64,000 nucleotides of DNA from Lysobacterales bacterium 15-68-25 (lineage in GTDB: Bacteria > Pseudomonadota > Gammaproteobacteria > Xanthomonadales > Rhodanobacteraceae): contig NCKB01000001.1 of NCBI GenBank assembly GCA_002279065.1, forward strand, positions 1-64,000, read 5' to 3'. The notes beneath the pieces were generated by a model. It saw only the letters and a list, made by a program, of their open reading frames with translations, was not told the DNA's origin and searched no databases. Made by a program: the position numbers and the translations under genes. The first letter of the stretch is position 1. The number at the start of each line of letters is the position of its first letter. Shown here piece after piece: positions 32,201-40,081 of this stretch.

Positions 32201-34028
32201 TGGCCACACCTACACCGTGCACGTCGGCACCATCAGCGGCACTGGCACCCTGCAACTCGACCTCAACGCGTCGGGCACCGGCATCGCCGATATCGCCGGC
32301 AATGCCATCACCGGTGGACTGGCCGGCGCCAGCTACAGCGTCGACCGCGACGCACCCACGGTCACCAGTGTTGCCGTACCCGCCAGTGGCACCTATGCCG
32401 CCGGGCAGAGCCTGGACTTTGTCGTCAACTACAGCGAGAACGTGACGGTCGATACCAGCGCCGGCGTGCCGCGTCTGGCCGTGACGCTGGACACCGGCGG
32501 CACCGTGTACGCCGACTACGTGTCCGGCAGCGGCAGCAGTGCACTCGTGTTCCGCCTGACGGTCGCGGCCGGGCAGGCCGATCCGACCGGCATCGCGCTG
32601 GCCGGCGCGATCCAGCTCAACGGCGGCGCTATCCGCGATGCGGTCGGCAACGGCGAGATCGATACGCTGAACAGCGTCGCCTCCACGTCGGGCGTGCGCA
32701 TCGATGCGATCGCACCGACGGCGAGCATCGCGCTGTCGGACACGGCGCTGAAGGCGGGGGAGACCTCGCAGGTGACGATCACCTTCAGCGAGGCGGTGAC
32801 TGGTTTCAGCAACGCCGACCTGACGGTGGCGAACGGCACGCTCAGCAACGTGACCAGCAGCGACGGCGGCATCACCTGGACGGCGACGTTCACGCCGACA
32901 GCGGACACCACGAGCGCCAGCAACGCGATCGTGCTGGCCAGCGGCAGCTACACCGACCTGGCCGGCAACGCCGGTGCCGGTGCGGGCAGCGCGAACTACG
33001 CGATCGACACGGCGCCGCCGCACATCGTGTCGATCGCCCGTAACGATGCCGCCACCACCACCGGTCGGGACGGCGTGAGCTACACCATCACCTTCAGCGA
33101 AGACGTCACGGGGCTCTCTGCAGGTGATCTCCAGCTCGTCACCGGCGGCACCGTGCAGGCCTCGATCGCCAATCTCACGGCGGTCGACGGGCATACCTAC
33201 GTGGTCGAGCTCGGCGGCGTGGCCGGTACCGGCTCGCTGCGCCTGGACGTGGGCACGACCGGAATCGCCGACCTCGCGGGCAACGCCCTGCCGGCCGGTG
33301 CACAGGGCGAGGTGTACACGATCGGGGGCGTGACGCCGGTCGTGTTGTCGAGCTCGTCCGCATCCGCGCCGGTCCCGCTTCCGGCATTCGTGCCGCCGTC
33401 TTCCGTTTCCGCGTTGTCTGCGGACGCGCTGCCGACGATCTACTTCCGTCCCGCCTCGGCGGCGAACTTCGAGTTGCCGACCCTGTTCGATGCCGGCTTG
33501 CAGGCCGATGTGGGCGACGGCCATCGCATGTTCGCCGATCAGGTCCGCGACGGGCTGGCGCTCCCGGCACTCCTGCCGCTGAGCGCGGGCATCCCCTTCG
33601 AACTGCGCCTGCCGGTGCCCGGCGGTCGCGGTGCGGTGGTGCAGGTGTCGCTGGCCGATGGCCGCCCGCTGCCTTCCTGGCTGCACTTCGATCCGGCGGC
33701 GGGGACGCTCACCGGCGAGGCCCCGGCCGGTGAACGCGGATCGCTGGCGCTGCAGGTGCTTTTCGTCGACGAGCGCGGGCAGGTCCACGCCAACACGGTC
33801 GAGCTGCGCCTGACCGGGCAGGAGAAAGCCGGCCACGCGCGGCAGGGCGGCCATCCATCGGCCGCGCGCCCCGCGGTCGCGGAGCATGCCTCGCACCCTG
33901 CGGGCAAGCCGGCGCTGCAGGCGCAGTTCGGCGCCGTCCGCCACGCCGGCGCCATGGACCACGCCGCACTGCTCAGCCATCTGGCCGTCGCACAGCGTCA
34001 CAACACCACGTCCGCAACCGCGCCCTGA
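26268..34028 (+). CDS. Giant LEPR/DUF4347 repeat protein, predicted secreted adhesin
   Basis: A 2586-aa protein. Residues 1-60 lack a Sec signal but hold ALEPRVMFDGA near 28-38, the LEPR-type motif seen at the start of many giant exported proteins. A DUF4347-like domain spans about 98-255 (DVLFVDAR...IITHGNDGDLWLG...ILIYACDTA). A beta-helix-like part (TVTTAADSGAGSLR) follows, then a very Gly-rich segment (about 359-642) and cadherin/VCBS-like modules with Asp-rich DxDN motifs, four of them 143-residue repeats at about 972-1543. SwmB/Ig-like modules with FSEAV or FSENV run from about 1675 to 2350, and a putative-Ig domain at about 2425-2518. No RTX nonapeptides were seen. AGGGAGA precedes ATG 26268. 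It leads the TolC/HlyD/M50 gene row and is its likely cargo. Confidence 0.88.
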   Translation: MAWWKRGKPADRIMESPRPPVRRPLVMALEPRVMFDGAVAATAAELPHAAEPTPMGAPHAFAGERALIHHQPAGLGPDGFAARPFGEHDRPASAPSGRDVLFVDARVKDAASLLAHVAPGTEVVFLQQNRDGLQQMQDYLDAHPGARSVQIITHGNDGDLWLGSTYLSADNIGQHADALARIGADMQAGGDILIYACDTAAGAKGLSFVDSLASLTHRDVAASSNRVGAGYDWNLEVTTGSIEARPVLSAVDEAAYTHDLATLTVTTAADSGAGSLRAEIAAATSGDTITFDTVSMGGATITLSSGQLTISKNLTIEGDINGDGTPDVTINANYTSRVFSITAGTVKLDGLIIEKGLVSGVGGNAGKAGAGVTAVGQAGGSALGAGIYVGAATVTLTHDVITGNRASGGGGGGAGYNGTGYGAGGGGGYSSKGGGSGGNSYIDLGSGLKTYAGRSPSGGTGGIGGYGTSTAAGQITSGHGGGTTGGAGGSYVQTPLVFGTAGTGGTAGGIGGGGGGMGYGGSNAGAGGKAVGAVYVASGGIVYLGSTTVSNNAGAGGGGGSTAVSSSLGTFTPTGAGGAGGAGAGGIAVGSGGQLHYESSTTTFSGNAGSGGGGGQGGNGSGTPVTAASGTGSANLYNAGGTIDSTYTFNVAPVVSNLNGDSASFTEKGSATLLDTGSNATVTDSDNANFSGGNVTVSITANRVSGEDVLGIQNQGTGAGQIGISGSNVTYGGTTIGTFTGGTGTSDLVISLNSSATPTATTALVRALTYRDSNSTDPSTATRTIRVTVNDGSGGTSSASNVSVSVIGVNDPPTLSATGGTPTYTEKGSAVGLFSGTSISTVEAGQSIKTIDLTVGNVSDGSAEILSIDGTDVALTNGNSVTTATNGMSVSVSVSGGAATVVIAKAAGISSAAAQTLVNGITYRDATNAPTAGSRTVTLTGIQDTGGTANGGIDTTATSIASTVTVVAVNDPPVVGTSGGSAAFVAGDNNTSTPVAVDSGVTVSDVDNTTLASATVSITGGFHSGEDVLAFANDGSTMGNIAASYNAGTGVLTLTSSGATATLAQWQAALRSVTYTDTAITPNTATRTISFIANDGTAPSTAATRTVTVAATDQTPIATSSGGTTSFVEGNNVTSTPVAVDNGLTVSDLDNTTLASATVSITGNFRSGEDVLAFTNDGSTMGNIAASYNTATGVLTLTSSGATATLAQWQAALRSVTYTDSSNLPNTASRTISFVVSDGSKSSAAASKTVSVTSVNDTPIATSSGGTTSFVEGNNVTSTPVAVDGGLTVSDLDNATLASATVSITGNFQSGEDVLAFTNDGSTMGNIAASYNAGTGVLTLTSSGATATLAQWQTALRSVTYTDSSNLPTTASRTISFVVNDGIDNSAAANKTVSVTSVNDTPIATSSGGTTSFVEGNNVTSTPVAVDGGLTVGDLDNTTLASATVSITGNFRSGEDVLAFANDGSTMGNIAASYNAGTGVLTLTSSGATATLAQWQAALRSVTYTDSSDLPSTASRTISFVVNDGIDNSAAASKIVSVTSVNDTPINSVPGGQSLNQNSSLTFSSGNGNLISVSDADANGSVEQVTLTATHGTITLSGTTGLSFLVGSGTGDTTMTLQGTLTDINNALAGMVYTPTAGYNGADSLQVTTNDLGNTGSGGAQTAASTIALTVNPINPRVTDVSSTSADGGYKVGDTIYETVTFDQTVTVDTSGGAPTLLLATGTVDRNAVYVSGSGSNTLTFAYTVQAGDNSSDLDYVSTASLALNGATIRNGSGDSAILSLPTPGSAQSIAGQKAIVVDGIAPTVTSVSAPAAGTYVAGQNLDFTVNFSEAVVVDTAGGTPRLAVTLDTGGTVYADYLSGSGSTALVFRLTVTTGENDATGVQVGSALDVNGGVVRDAVGNNAVSALNGVVSTAAVNVDAIAPSPAAIVRVDPSPTNAGGVDYTVTFSENVTGVDATDFTLGATGTAAGSIASVTQVDGHTYTVHVGTISGTGTLQLDLNASGTGIADIAGNAITGGLAGASYSVDRDAPTVTSVAVPASGTYAAGQSLDFVVNYSENVTVDTSAGVPRLAVTLDTGGTVYADYVSGSGSSALVFRLTVAAGQADPTGIALAGAIQLNGGAIRDAVGNGEIDTLNSVASTSGVRIDAIAPTASIALSDTALKAGETSQVTITFSEAVTGFSNADLTVANGTLSNVTSSDGGITWTATFTPTADTTSASNAIVLASGSYTDLAGNAGAGAGSANYAIDTAPPHIVSIARNDAATTTGRDGVSYTITFSEDVTGLSAGDLQLVTGGTVQASIANLTAVDGHTYVVELGGVAGTGSLRLDVGTTGIADLAGNALPAGAQGEVYTIGGVTPVVLSSSSASAPVPLPAFVPPSSVSALSADALPTIYFRPASAANFELPTLFDAGLQADVGDGHRMFADQVRDGLALPALLPLSAGIPFELRLPVPGGRGAVVQVSLADGRPLPSWLHFDPAAGTLTGEAPAGERGSLALQVLFVDERGQVHANTVELRLTGQEKAGHARQGGHPSAARPAVAEHASHPAGKPALQAQFGAVRHAGAMDHAALLSHLAVAQRHNTTSATAP
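29182..30897 (+). repeat. Four in-frame tandem repeats of 429 nt (143 aa each)
   Basis: Units at 29182-29610, 29611-30039, 30040-30468 and 30469-30897. Units 2-4 are nearly identical at nucleotide level (for example the block encoding TLASATVSITGNF and SGEDVLAF), while unit 1 is diverged. The exact 429-nt period and low silent divergence suggest recent expansion or gene conversion. Each unit encodes one cadherin/VCBS-like beta module with DxDNTTL-type Asp residues that may bind calcium. Confidence 0.93.
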
Positions 34029-34078
34029 GCGGGGCGGTTTCGACCACTTGAAAGGAGAGCTGTGCCTTGGAGCTCATC

Positions 34079-35578
34079 ATGAAGTCACGCAACATCCTCG
34101 CCGCCACCATCGCCACCGTCGTGCTGGGCGGCTGCGCCATCCATCCGCGACCGATCACCGATGACGAGCGCAAGGCGGCCATCCAGTCTGACGAGCAGGT
34201 GATGTTCGGCCAGCAGGAGCCGGTCAGCGGTCCGATCTCCCTCGACGAGGCCATGGCGCGCGCGCTGAAGTACAACCTCGACCATCGCGTGAAGATGATG
34301 GAAGAGGCGCTGGCGCAGCGGCAGCTCGACCTGGCCAACGTCGACCTGCTGCCGGAACTCACCGCGGCGGCCGGCTACACCTCGCGGGACAACGTGCTCG
34401 CCTCGTCCTCACAGGACATCGTCACCGGCCAGCAGTCGCTGGTGCCCTCCACCTCCAGCAATCGCCAGGCCACCCGTGCCGACCTGGGCCTGTCCTGGAA
34501 CATCCTCGATTTCGGCGTCAGCTACTACTCCGCCAAGCAGCAGGCGGACCGCGTGCTGGCCACGCGCGAACGCCGCCGCAAGGTCATCCAGCTGCTGATG
34601 CAGCAGACCCGCCAGGCCTACTGGCAGGCGGCGGGCGCGCAGAAGCTGGAGAGCCAGATCGAACCCCTGCTCAAGCAGGCACGCGAGGCGCTGGACGATT
34701 CGCGCACGATCGAGACCAAGGGCCTGAGCGATCCGCTGCAGTCGCTCGGCTACCAGCGCGAGCTGCTCAGCCTGGTACTGCAGCTGGAGTCGATCCGCGA
34801 CGAGCTGGCGCAGGCCAAGCCGAAGCTGGCCTCGATCATGGACCTGCCGCCGGGCAAGCCGTTCGAGCTGGCGCCGCCGGACAGCTTCCCGCTGCCCCAG
34901 CTCACCGTGCCGCCCGAGGCGATGGAGGAAACCGCGTTGATGCACCGGCCAGAGCTCGCCGAGGCCGGCTACAACGAGCGCATCGGCCTGAACGAGACGC
35001 ACAAGGCGATGGCCAAGCTGCTGCCGGGCGTGCAGTTGAGCGTGGGTGCCCACTACGACAGCAACGACTTCCTGGTGAACAACAGCTGGCGCGACGCCGG
35101 CGTGCAGGTGAGCTGGAACCTGCTCAATCTGCTCAACGCCCACACCATCAAGTCGGCCGCCAAGGCGCAGTACGAGCTGGCGCGCGAACAGCGTCTCGCG
35201 CTCAACATGGCCGTGCTCACCCAGGTGCACGTCGCCTGGATCGACTACGACAGTCGTCGCCAGCAGTTCGAGCTGACCCGCCAGCTAAACGACGTCGAGC
35301 AGCGCATCCTGGACCACACCCGCAACGCCACCCAGGCCAACGCACAGGGCAAGCTGGCGGAGATCCGCGCAGCGACCAGCGCGCTGATGTCCGAGTTGCG
35401 GCTGTACCAGAGCTATGCCGCGTTCCAGGGCGCGTACGGGCAGATGATCGCAAGCCTCGGCCTCGATCCGGTGCCCGACAAGGTTTCCGGCTACGACCTG
35501 CCGACGCTGAGCAAGGCGATCCGCGATACCGAGACCCAGTGGGAGCGTCCGGCGGTGAGGGAGGCGGCGGCGCCGTGA
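34079..35578 (+). CDS. TolC-family outer-membrane factor (lipoprotein)
   Basis: A 499-aa outer-membrane efflux protein with two OEP repeats of alpha-helical barrel and beta strands. MKSRNILAATIATVVLGGCAIH has a lipobox GGC, so it is probably N-acylated like OprM-type factors. The helical repeats lie at about 55-265 and 285-480. Start ATG 34079 has TGGAG 6 nt upstream; a TTG start 12 nt earlier is possible. Its stop overlaps the downstream adaptor start (GTGA at 35575), so export channel and adaptor are made together. Confidence 0.9.
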   Translation: MKSRNILAATIATVVLGGCAIHPRPITDDERKAAIQSDEQVMFGQQEPVSGPISLDEAMARALKYNLDHRVKMMEEALAQRQLDLANVDLLPELTAAAGYTSRDNVLASSSQDIVTGQQSLVPSTSSNRQATRADLGLSWNILDFGVSYYSAKQQADRVLATRERRRKVIQLLMQQTRQAYWQAAGAQKLESQIEPLLKQAREALDDSRTIETKGLSDPLQSLGYQRELLSLVLQLESIRDELAQAKPKLASIMDLPPGKPFELAPPDSFPLPQLTVPPEAMEETALMHRPELAEAGYNERIGLNETHKAMAKLLPGVQLSVGAHYDSNDFLVNNSWRDAGVQVSWNLLNLLNAHTIKSAAKAQYELAREQRLALNMAVLTQVHVAWIDYDSRRQQFELTRQLNDVEQRILDHTRNATQANAQGKLAEIRAATSALMSELRLYQSYAAFQGAYGQMIASLGLDPVPDKVSGYDLPTLSKAIRDTETQWERPAVREAAAP

Positions 35579-36324
35579 AGTCCTGGATCGTCGCCGCCCT
35601 CGTGGCGGCCTGGGCCGGACCGCTGCTTGCCGGTCCGGCCGAACCGTCCGACGTGGATTCAGCCGGACGCATCCGTACCCAGCTGGTTGCGCGCAACGAC
35701 GTGGAGATCTCCAGCGAGATCGCCGCCAAGATCGATCGTCTGCCCCTGCGCGAAGGCGATGCTTTTGCCAGGGGCGCGCTGCTGGTGGGCTTCGACTGCG
35801 GCCTGTATCAGGCCCAGCTCGCCAAGGCCGAGGCCACGGCCGCGGCAGCGAACCGCCAGCTCGGCGTGACCCGCGAGCTGGCCAAGCTGCATTCGGTCGG
35901 TGCGATGGACGTGGCGCAGGCCGAGGCGCGGGCGAAAGAGGCCGCCGCCGACGCGGCCTACATGCACACCACGGTGGGCAAGTGCGAGATCCGCGCGCCG
36001 TTCGCCGGGCGGGTGGCCAAGCGCGATGCGGCCGCTTTCGAGTACGTCACGCCCGGCAAGCCGCTGCTGGAGATCCTCGACACCGGCGCACTGGAAGTGA
36101 AGATGATCGTGCCGTCGCGCTGGCTCGCCACGATCAAGCCCGGCTCGCGCTTCACGGTGCACGTGGATGACCTGGGCCAGGACGTCGACGCCGAAGTCGT
36201 CCGCACCGGTGCGAGCATCGACCCGGTGTCGCAGACGGTGTCGCTCAGCGGGCGGGTGGTCGGCAAGGCGCCGCGACTGCTGCCCGGCATGAGTGGCTGG
36301 GCCACGTTCCCCGGTCATCCATGA
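35575..36324 (+). CDS. Periplasmic adaptor (HlyD/RND membrane-fusion type), small
   Basis: A 249-aa periplasmic adaptor. Starting at GTG 35575 it has a cleavable signal peptide (MKSWIVAALVAAWAGPLLAG). Lipoyl/barrel-sandwich halves flank a helical hairpin: RNDVEISSEIAAKIDRLPLREGD near 45, hairpin about 85-125, CEIRAPFAGRVAKRDA near 140. The C-terminal beta-barrel ends with LPGMSGWATF. The hairpin is short compared with AcrA. No inner-membrane pump is encoded next to it; the next two genes carry further HlyD-type domains. GAGGGAGG 9 nt upstream supports the GTG start. Confidence 0.85.
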   Translation: MKSWIVAALVAAWAGPLLAGPAEPSDVDSAGRIRTQLVARNDVEISSEIAAKIDRLPLREGDAFARGALLVGFDCGLYQAQLAKAEATAAAANRQLGVTRELAKLHSVGAMDVAQAEARAKEAAADAAYMHTTVGKCEIRAPFAGRVAKRDAAAFEYVTPGKPLLEILDTGALEVKMIVPSRWLATIKPGSRFTVHVDDLGQDVDAEVVRTGASIDPVSQTVSLSGRVVGKAPRLLPGMSGWATFPGHP

Positions 36325-37649
36325 GCGCGGTCAACGCGTCCGTCCAAGGGCTGCTCGGCCTGCTCCAGCTCGGCCAGCGCGTGCGCGCCGCCGACAGCCT
36401 GGAGGCGCTGGGTTTCGTCGCGGTGAACGAGACCCGGGCCGTGCTCGGCTACCGCCAGGCAGCCCTCTGGCGCGAAGGTGCCGGCATCTCGGCGGTTTCC
36501 GGCATCCCCCAGGTCGACCGCGATGCCCCTTACGTGCAGTGGCTGGCCCGCCTGTGCCGGGCGATCGGCCCGTTGCCCGCGCCTAGGGTGATCGAACCTG
36601 TGGAACTGCCCGGGCTGGTCGCCGAGGAGTGGTCGACCTGGTTGCCGCAGCACGTCCTGGCCCTGCCGCTGCCGGCGCGCGGCGGCAGTGGTCCGGCGGC
36701 CATGCTGCTGCTGGCCCGCGAGCAGGTCTGGAGCACCGAGGAAGTCGCCCTCGCCGGCGAGCTCGGTGCCATGCTAGGGCACGGTCTGTACGCGCTTCGT
36801 CCACGCGAGGCGTGGTGGCGGCACGTGCTGGGGCTGGTCCGCCGCCGGCGTGCCTGGTGGAAGCTCGCCCTGGGCCTGCTGGTGGTGTGCCTGATCCCGG
36901 TGCGCCTGTCGGCCCTGGCGCAGGCCGAGGTGACGCCGATCGATCCCTTCGTGGTGCGTGCGCCGCTGGATGGCGTGATTGATCGCCTGGCGGTGGTTCC
37001 CAACCAGGCCGTCAAGGTGGGTGCGCTGCTGTTCAATCTCGACGCGACCACGCTGCGCAGCCGTTACGACACCGCCCGCAAGGCCTACGAGACGGCGCAG
37101 GAGGAATACCGCCAGAGTGCGCAGCAGGCAGTCACCGACGACAAGAGCAAGCTGCTGATGGCCGAGCGCCGCGGCGACCTCGCCCAGAAGGCGGTCGACA
37201 TGGCCTACACCGCCGACCAGCTCGCGCGCGTGCAGGTGAAGGCCGAGCGCGAGGGCGTCGCGGTGTTCTCCGACGTCAACGACTGGACCGGCAAGGCCGT
37301 GGTGGTGGGCGAAAAGGTGCTGGTACTGGCCGACCCGGGCAAGGTCGAGCTGACCGGTTACCTGCCGGTCGGCGACCAGATCAACCTGGCCCCCGGCGCC
37401 GACGTGACCTTCTATCCGAAGGCCTCGCCGTTCACCGCCTACCACGCGACGATCGACACCGTGGCCTACCGCGCCGCGCCCACCAACGAGGCGGTGCTGG
37501 CCTACCGGGTGAAGGCCAGCTTCGTGGCCGGCGAGCCGCTGCCGCGGCTGGGCCAGATGGGCACCGCGCGCCTGTATGCCGGGCGGGTACCGCTGATCTA
37601 CTACGTGCTTCGTCGGCCGCTGGCGACCCTGCGGCAGTGGCTGGGCTGA
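36321..37649 (+). CDS. GAF-like domain plus membrane-anchored HlyD adaptor
   Basis: A 442-aa protein in three parts. Residues about 15-155 are cytoplasmic and read like a GAF domain (LGYRQAALWREGAGISAVSG, HVLALPLPARGG). A single membrane helix follows at about 179-200 (KLALGLLVVCLIPVRLSALA). Residues about 205-430 are a periplasmic HlyD-type barrel-sandwich (VVRAPLDGVIDRLAVVPNQAVKVG), coiled coil and beta-barrel. The GAF part could sense a ligand or contact a cytoplasmic partner. The ATGA overlap with the adaptor gene and a 4-nt gap to the M50 gene mark a single operon. Confidence 0.82.
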   Translation: MSAVNASVQGLLGLLQLGQRVRAADSLEALGFVAVNETRAVLGYRQAALWREGAGISAVSGIPQVDRDAPYVQWLARLCRAIGPLPAPRVIEPVELPGLVAEEWSTWLPQHVLALPLPARGGSGPAAMLLLAREQVWSTEEVALAGELGAMLGHGLYALRPREAWWRHVLGLVRRRRAWWKLALGLLVVCLIPVRLSALAQAEVTPIDPFVVRAPLDGVIDRLAVVPNQAVKVGALLFNLDATTLRSRYDTARKAYETAQEEYRQSAQQAVTDDKSKLLMAERRGDLAQKAVDMAYTADQLARVQVKAEREGVAVFSDVNDWTGKAVVVGEKVLVLADPGKVELTGYLPVGDQINLAPGADVTFYPKASPFTAYHATIDTVAYRAAPTNEAVLAYRVKASFVAGEPLPRLGQMGTARLYAGRVPLIYYVLRRPLATLRQWLG

Positions 37650-37653
37650 ACGC

Positions 37654-39783
37654 GTGGAGGTGACTTCCGCGATCCCGGTACGGCTGCCTCCGCTGCGGCA
37701 GGAGCTGACCCTGCAACCCGCGCCCGCCGCACCCGACGGCGCGCCGACATGGACCCTGCACGACCCGGCGGCCAACCGCTTCTTCCAGTTGGGCTGGCCG
37801 GCGTTCGAGATCCTCTCGCGCTGGACCCTGGGCGATGCCGACGCCGTGACGGATGCGGTGAACGCGCAGACGACGTTGCACATCGACCGCGACGACGTGT
37901 TCTCGCTGCTGCAGTTCCTGCTGGCCCATCACCTGGTGCTGGCCGCCGCTCCCCACGACACCGACCGTCTCGTGCAGGCGGCGCAGCGGCAGAAGCTGTC
38001 GCCGGCGATGTGGCTGCTGAAGAACTACCTGTTCTTCCGCGTGCCGCTGGTGCGACCGATGCCGCTGCTGCGCCGGCTTTCGCCGTGGGTGGCAGGGGTG
38101 TTCCGGCCGGGGTTCTGGTGGCTGGTGGGTGCGGTGGCGCTGACCGGTCTCTACCTGGTCTCGCGCCAGTGGGACGTCTTCGCACACACTTTCCGGGCCT
38201 ACACCACCTGGCAGGGCCTGCTCGGCCTGGCGCTCGCATTGAGCTTCGCCAAGGTGCTGCACGAGTTCGGCCACGCGCTCACCGCCTACCGGCACGGCTG
38301 CAAGGTTCCCACCATGGGCGTGGCGCTGCTGGTGATGTGGCCGGTGCTCTACACCGATACCAACGAGGCGTGGAAGTTGCCCTCGCGACGCCAGCGCCTG
38401 CAGATCGGTGCGGCCGGCGTGCTCGCCGAGCTAGCGCTGGCCGCGTTCGCCACGTTGTTGTGGAATTTCCTGCCGGACGGTCCGCTGCGCGCCGGCGTGT
38501 TCATGCTCGCGACCAGCACCTGGCTGGTCACGCTGGCGATCAACGCCAGTCCGTTCACCCGGTTCGACGGCTACTACCTGCTGTCGGACTGGTGGAACGT
38601 GCCGAACCTCCACGAGCGCACCTTCGCGCTGGGGCGATGGTGGCTGCGCGAGCAGCTGTTCGGGCTGGGCGATGCCCCGCCGGAGGAACTGCCGCCGCCG
38701 CTCCGACGCAAGCTGATCGCCTTCTCGCTGGTGACCTGGGTCTACCGCTTCGTCCTGTTCCTGTCGATCGCGCTGCTGGTCTTCCACCTGTTCTTCCGCG
38801 CGCTGGGCATCGTGCTGATGATGGTGGAGATCGGCTGGTTCCTCGCGCTGCCGATCGTGCGTGAGCTGCAGGCCTGGTGGCAGCGCCGGCGGGACATCCA
38901 CTGGAACCGGCGCACGGCATGCACGGCGCTGGGTGCCGCGGCGCTGGTCGCCGCGCTGCTGGTTCCCTGGCAGGGTGCGGTGCATGCGCCGGCGGTGCTG
39001 TCGCGGACGCAGGCCCAGGTCGTCTATGCGCCGCGGGCCGCGCAGGTGGTGAGCGTCGGCGTGCGCGAGGGTGACCGGGTGCATGCCGGCCAAGTGCTGG
39101 TGACGCTGCGCTCGCCGGACCTCGATTACCAGCTCAAGGCCGCCGAGCAGCAGGCTGCCCAATGGAAGTGGCAGCTCGACCAGCAACCTTTCGACGACGA
39201 CCTGCGCGCGCTCGGACCGTCCCTGCGCAAGCGCTGGGAAACGGCCCGCCAGGCGGTGGACGGTTATCGCGCCGAACAGCAGCGGCTGGTCCTGCGCGCG
39301 CCGTTCGATGGGCGGATCGTCGACGTGGACGATGCGCTGCATGCCGATGGCTGGCTGCGCGGGGGCGAACCCGTGCTCGGCGTGGTGGGCGCCGACCGGG
39401 TGAAGGGCGAGGCGTTTGTCGGCGAGTCCACGCTGGCGCGGTTGCGCGTCGGGCAGTCCGTCCGGTTCGTGCCGCGGTCGCTGGATGTCCCGACGGTGCG
39501 TTGCCAGGTCATCGACGTCGACCGGCTCAACCTCGGCACGCTCGACGAGCCCTACGTATCGAGCGTGTATGGCGGGGACATCGCCAGCCTGCGTCGTCCC
39601 GACGGCAGCCTGGTACCGGTCGACTCCACGTTCCGCGTGCGCTTCGCGCAGTGCGACCGTCATTTCGACGGTCCGGTACGCGAGCTCTCCGGCCGCGCGA
39701 TCATCGCCGGCCAGTCGCGCAGCCTTGCCGGGCGCTTTTTTCGCTGGCTGGTCGCCTTGCTGCGCCGCGAAGCCAGCTTTTGA
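37654..39783 (+). CDS. M50 (site-2-type) metalloprotease fused to HlyD-type periplasmic arm
   Basis: A 709-aa membrane protein. Residues about 32-95 (WTLHDPAANRFFQLGWPAFEIL...FSLLQFLLAHHL) resemble a PqqD-like winged-helix peptide-binding domain. The M50 membrane core has the zinc motif HEFGH at 203-207 and the third-ligand Asp in FDGYYLLSDWW (D305). Helices cover about 152-440. After the last helix (ALVAALLVPW) the C-terminal about 270 residues form a biotinyl-lipoyl/HlyD unit (VVYAPRAAQVVSVGVREGDRVHAG) with a coiled coil and barrel. GTG 37654 was used; the ribosome-binding site is weak and translation may be coupled. Likely the inner-membrane core of the exporter or its processing protease. 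Confidence 0.85.
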   Translation: MEVTSAIPVRLPPLRQELTLQPAPAAPDGAPTWTLHDPAANRFFQLGWPAFEILSRWTLGDADAVTDAVNAQTTLHIDRDDVFSLLQFLLAHHLVLAAAPHDTDRLVQAAQRQKLSPAMWLLKNYLFFRVPLVRPMPLLRRLSPWVAGVFRPGFWWLVGAVALTGLYLVSRQWDVFAHTFRAYTTWQGLLGLALALSFAKVLHEFGHALTAYRHGCKVPTMGVALLVMWPVLYTDTNEAWKLPSRRQRLQIGAAGVLAELALAAFATLLWNFLPDGPLRAGVFMLATSTWLVTLAINASPFTRFDGYYLLSDWWNVPNLHERTFALGRWWLREQLFGLGDAPPEELPPPLRRKLIAFSLVTWVYRFVLFLSIALLVFHLFFRALGIVLMMVEIGWFLALPIVRELQAWWQRRRDIHWNRRTACTALGAAALVAALLVPWQGAVHAPAVLSRTQAQVVYAPRAAQVVSVGVREGDRVHAGQVLVTLRSPDLDYQLKAAEQQAAQWKWQLDQQPFDDDLRALGPSLRKRWETARQAVDGYRAEQQRLVLRAPFDGRIVDVDDALHADGWLRGGEPVLGVVGADRVKGEAFVGESTLARLRVGQSVRFVPRSLDVPTVRCQVIDVDRLNLGTLDEPYVSSVYGGDIASLRRPDGSLVPVDSTFRVRFAQCDRHFDGPVRELSGRAIIAGQSRSLAGRFFRWLVALLRREASF

Positions 39784-40081
39784 ACCGGCTCGTCCCACCG
39801 TACCGAACCTGGAAGTTCTTGCGTCTTGCAGCTCGCTTCACGGCGATGTGACGCAGCGCACGCTCGGGACGCGGATAACCGCACAAACGCTTAGCGAAGC
39901 CGTAATCGGGAGTGAACAACCCCCGGCGAATCGCTTGCTCTTGCGTTGGTAGTGCGGAACGATCGCAACGGTTTTGCTACACGCAGTCGGGGGTCGCCAC
40001 GCGATTCGCGACGGGGTACAGGGGCGTGGCATGGATGGCATCTCGCAAGACCTTCGATCATCCATTTCCGGGAGAACCCGC
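39784..40081. other. 298-nt intergenic region, no gene
   Basis: It separates the M50 gene from the PERP-repeat protein gene and is AT-richer in 39890-39990. No strong terminator was seen after 39783, so read-through into 40082 is possible. GGGAGA at 40071-40076 serves the next ATG. Confidence 0.5.

Noticed and set aside
26268..34028. RTX toxin or Ca-binding nonapeptide protein
   Set aside because: No GGxGxDxxx nonapeptide runs were found; Asp-rich motifs belong to cadherin/VCBS-like modules.
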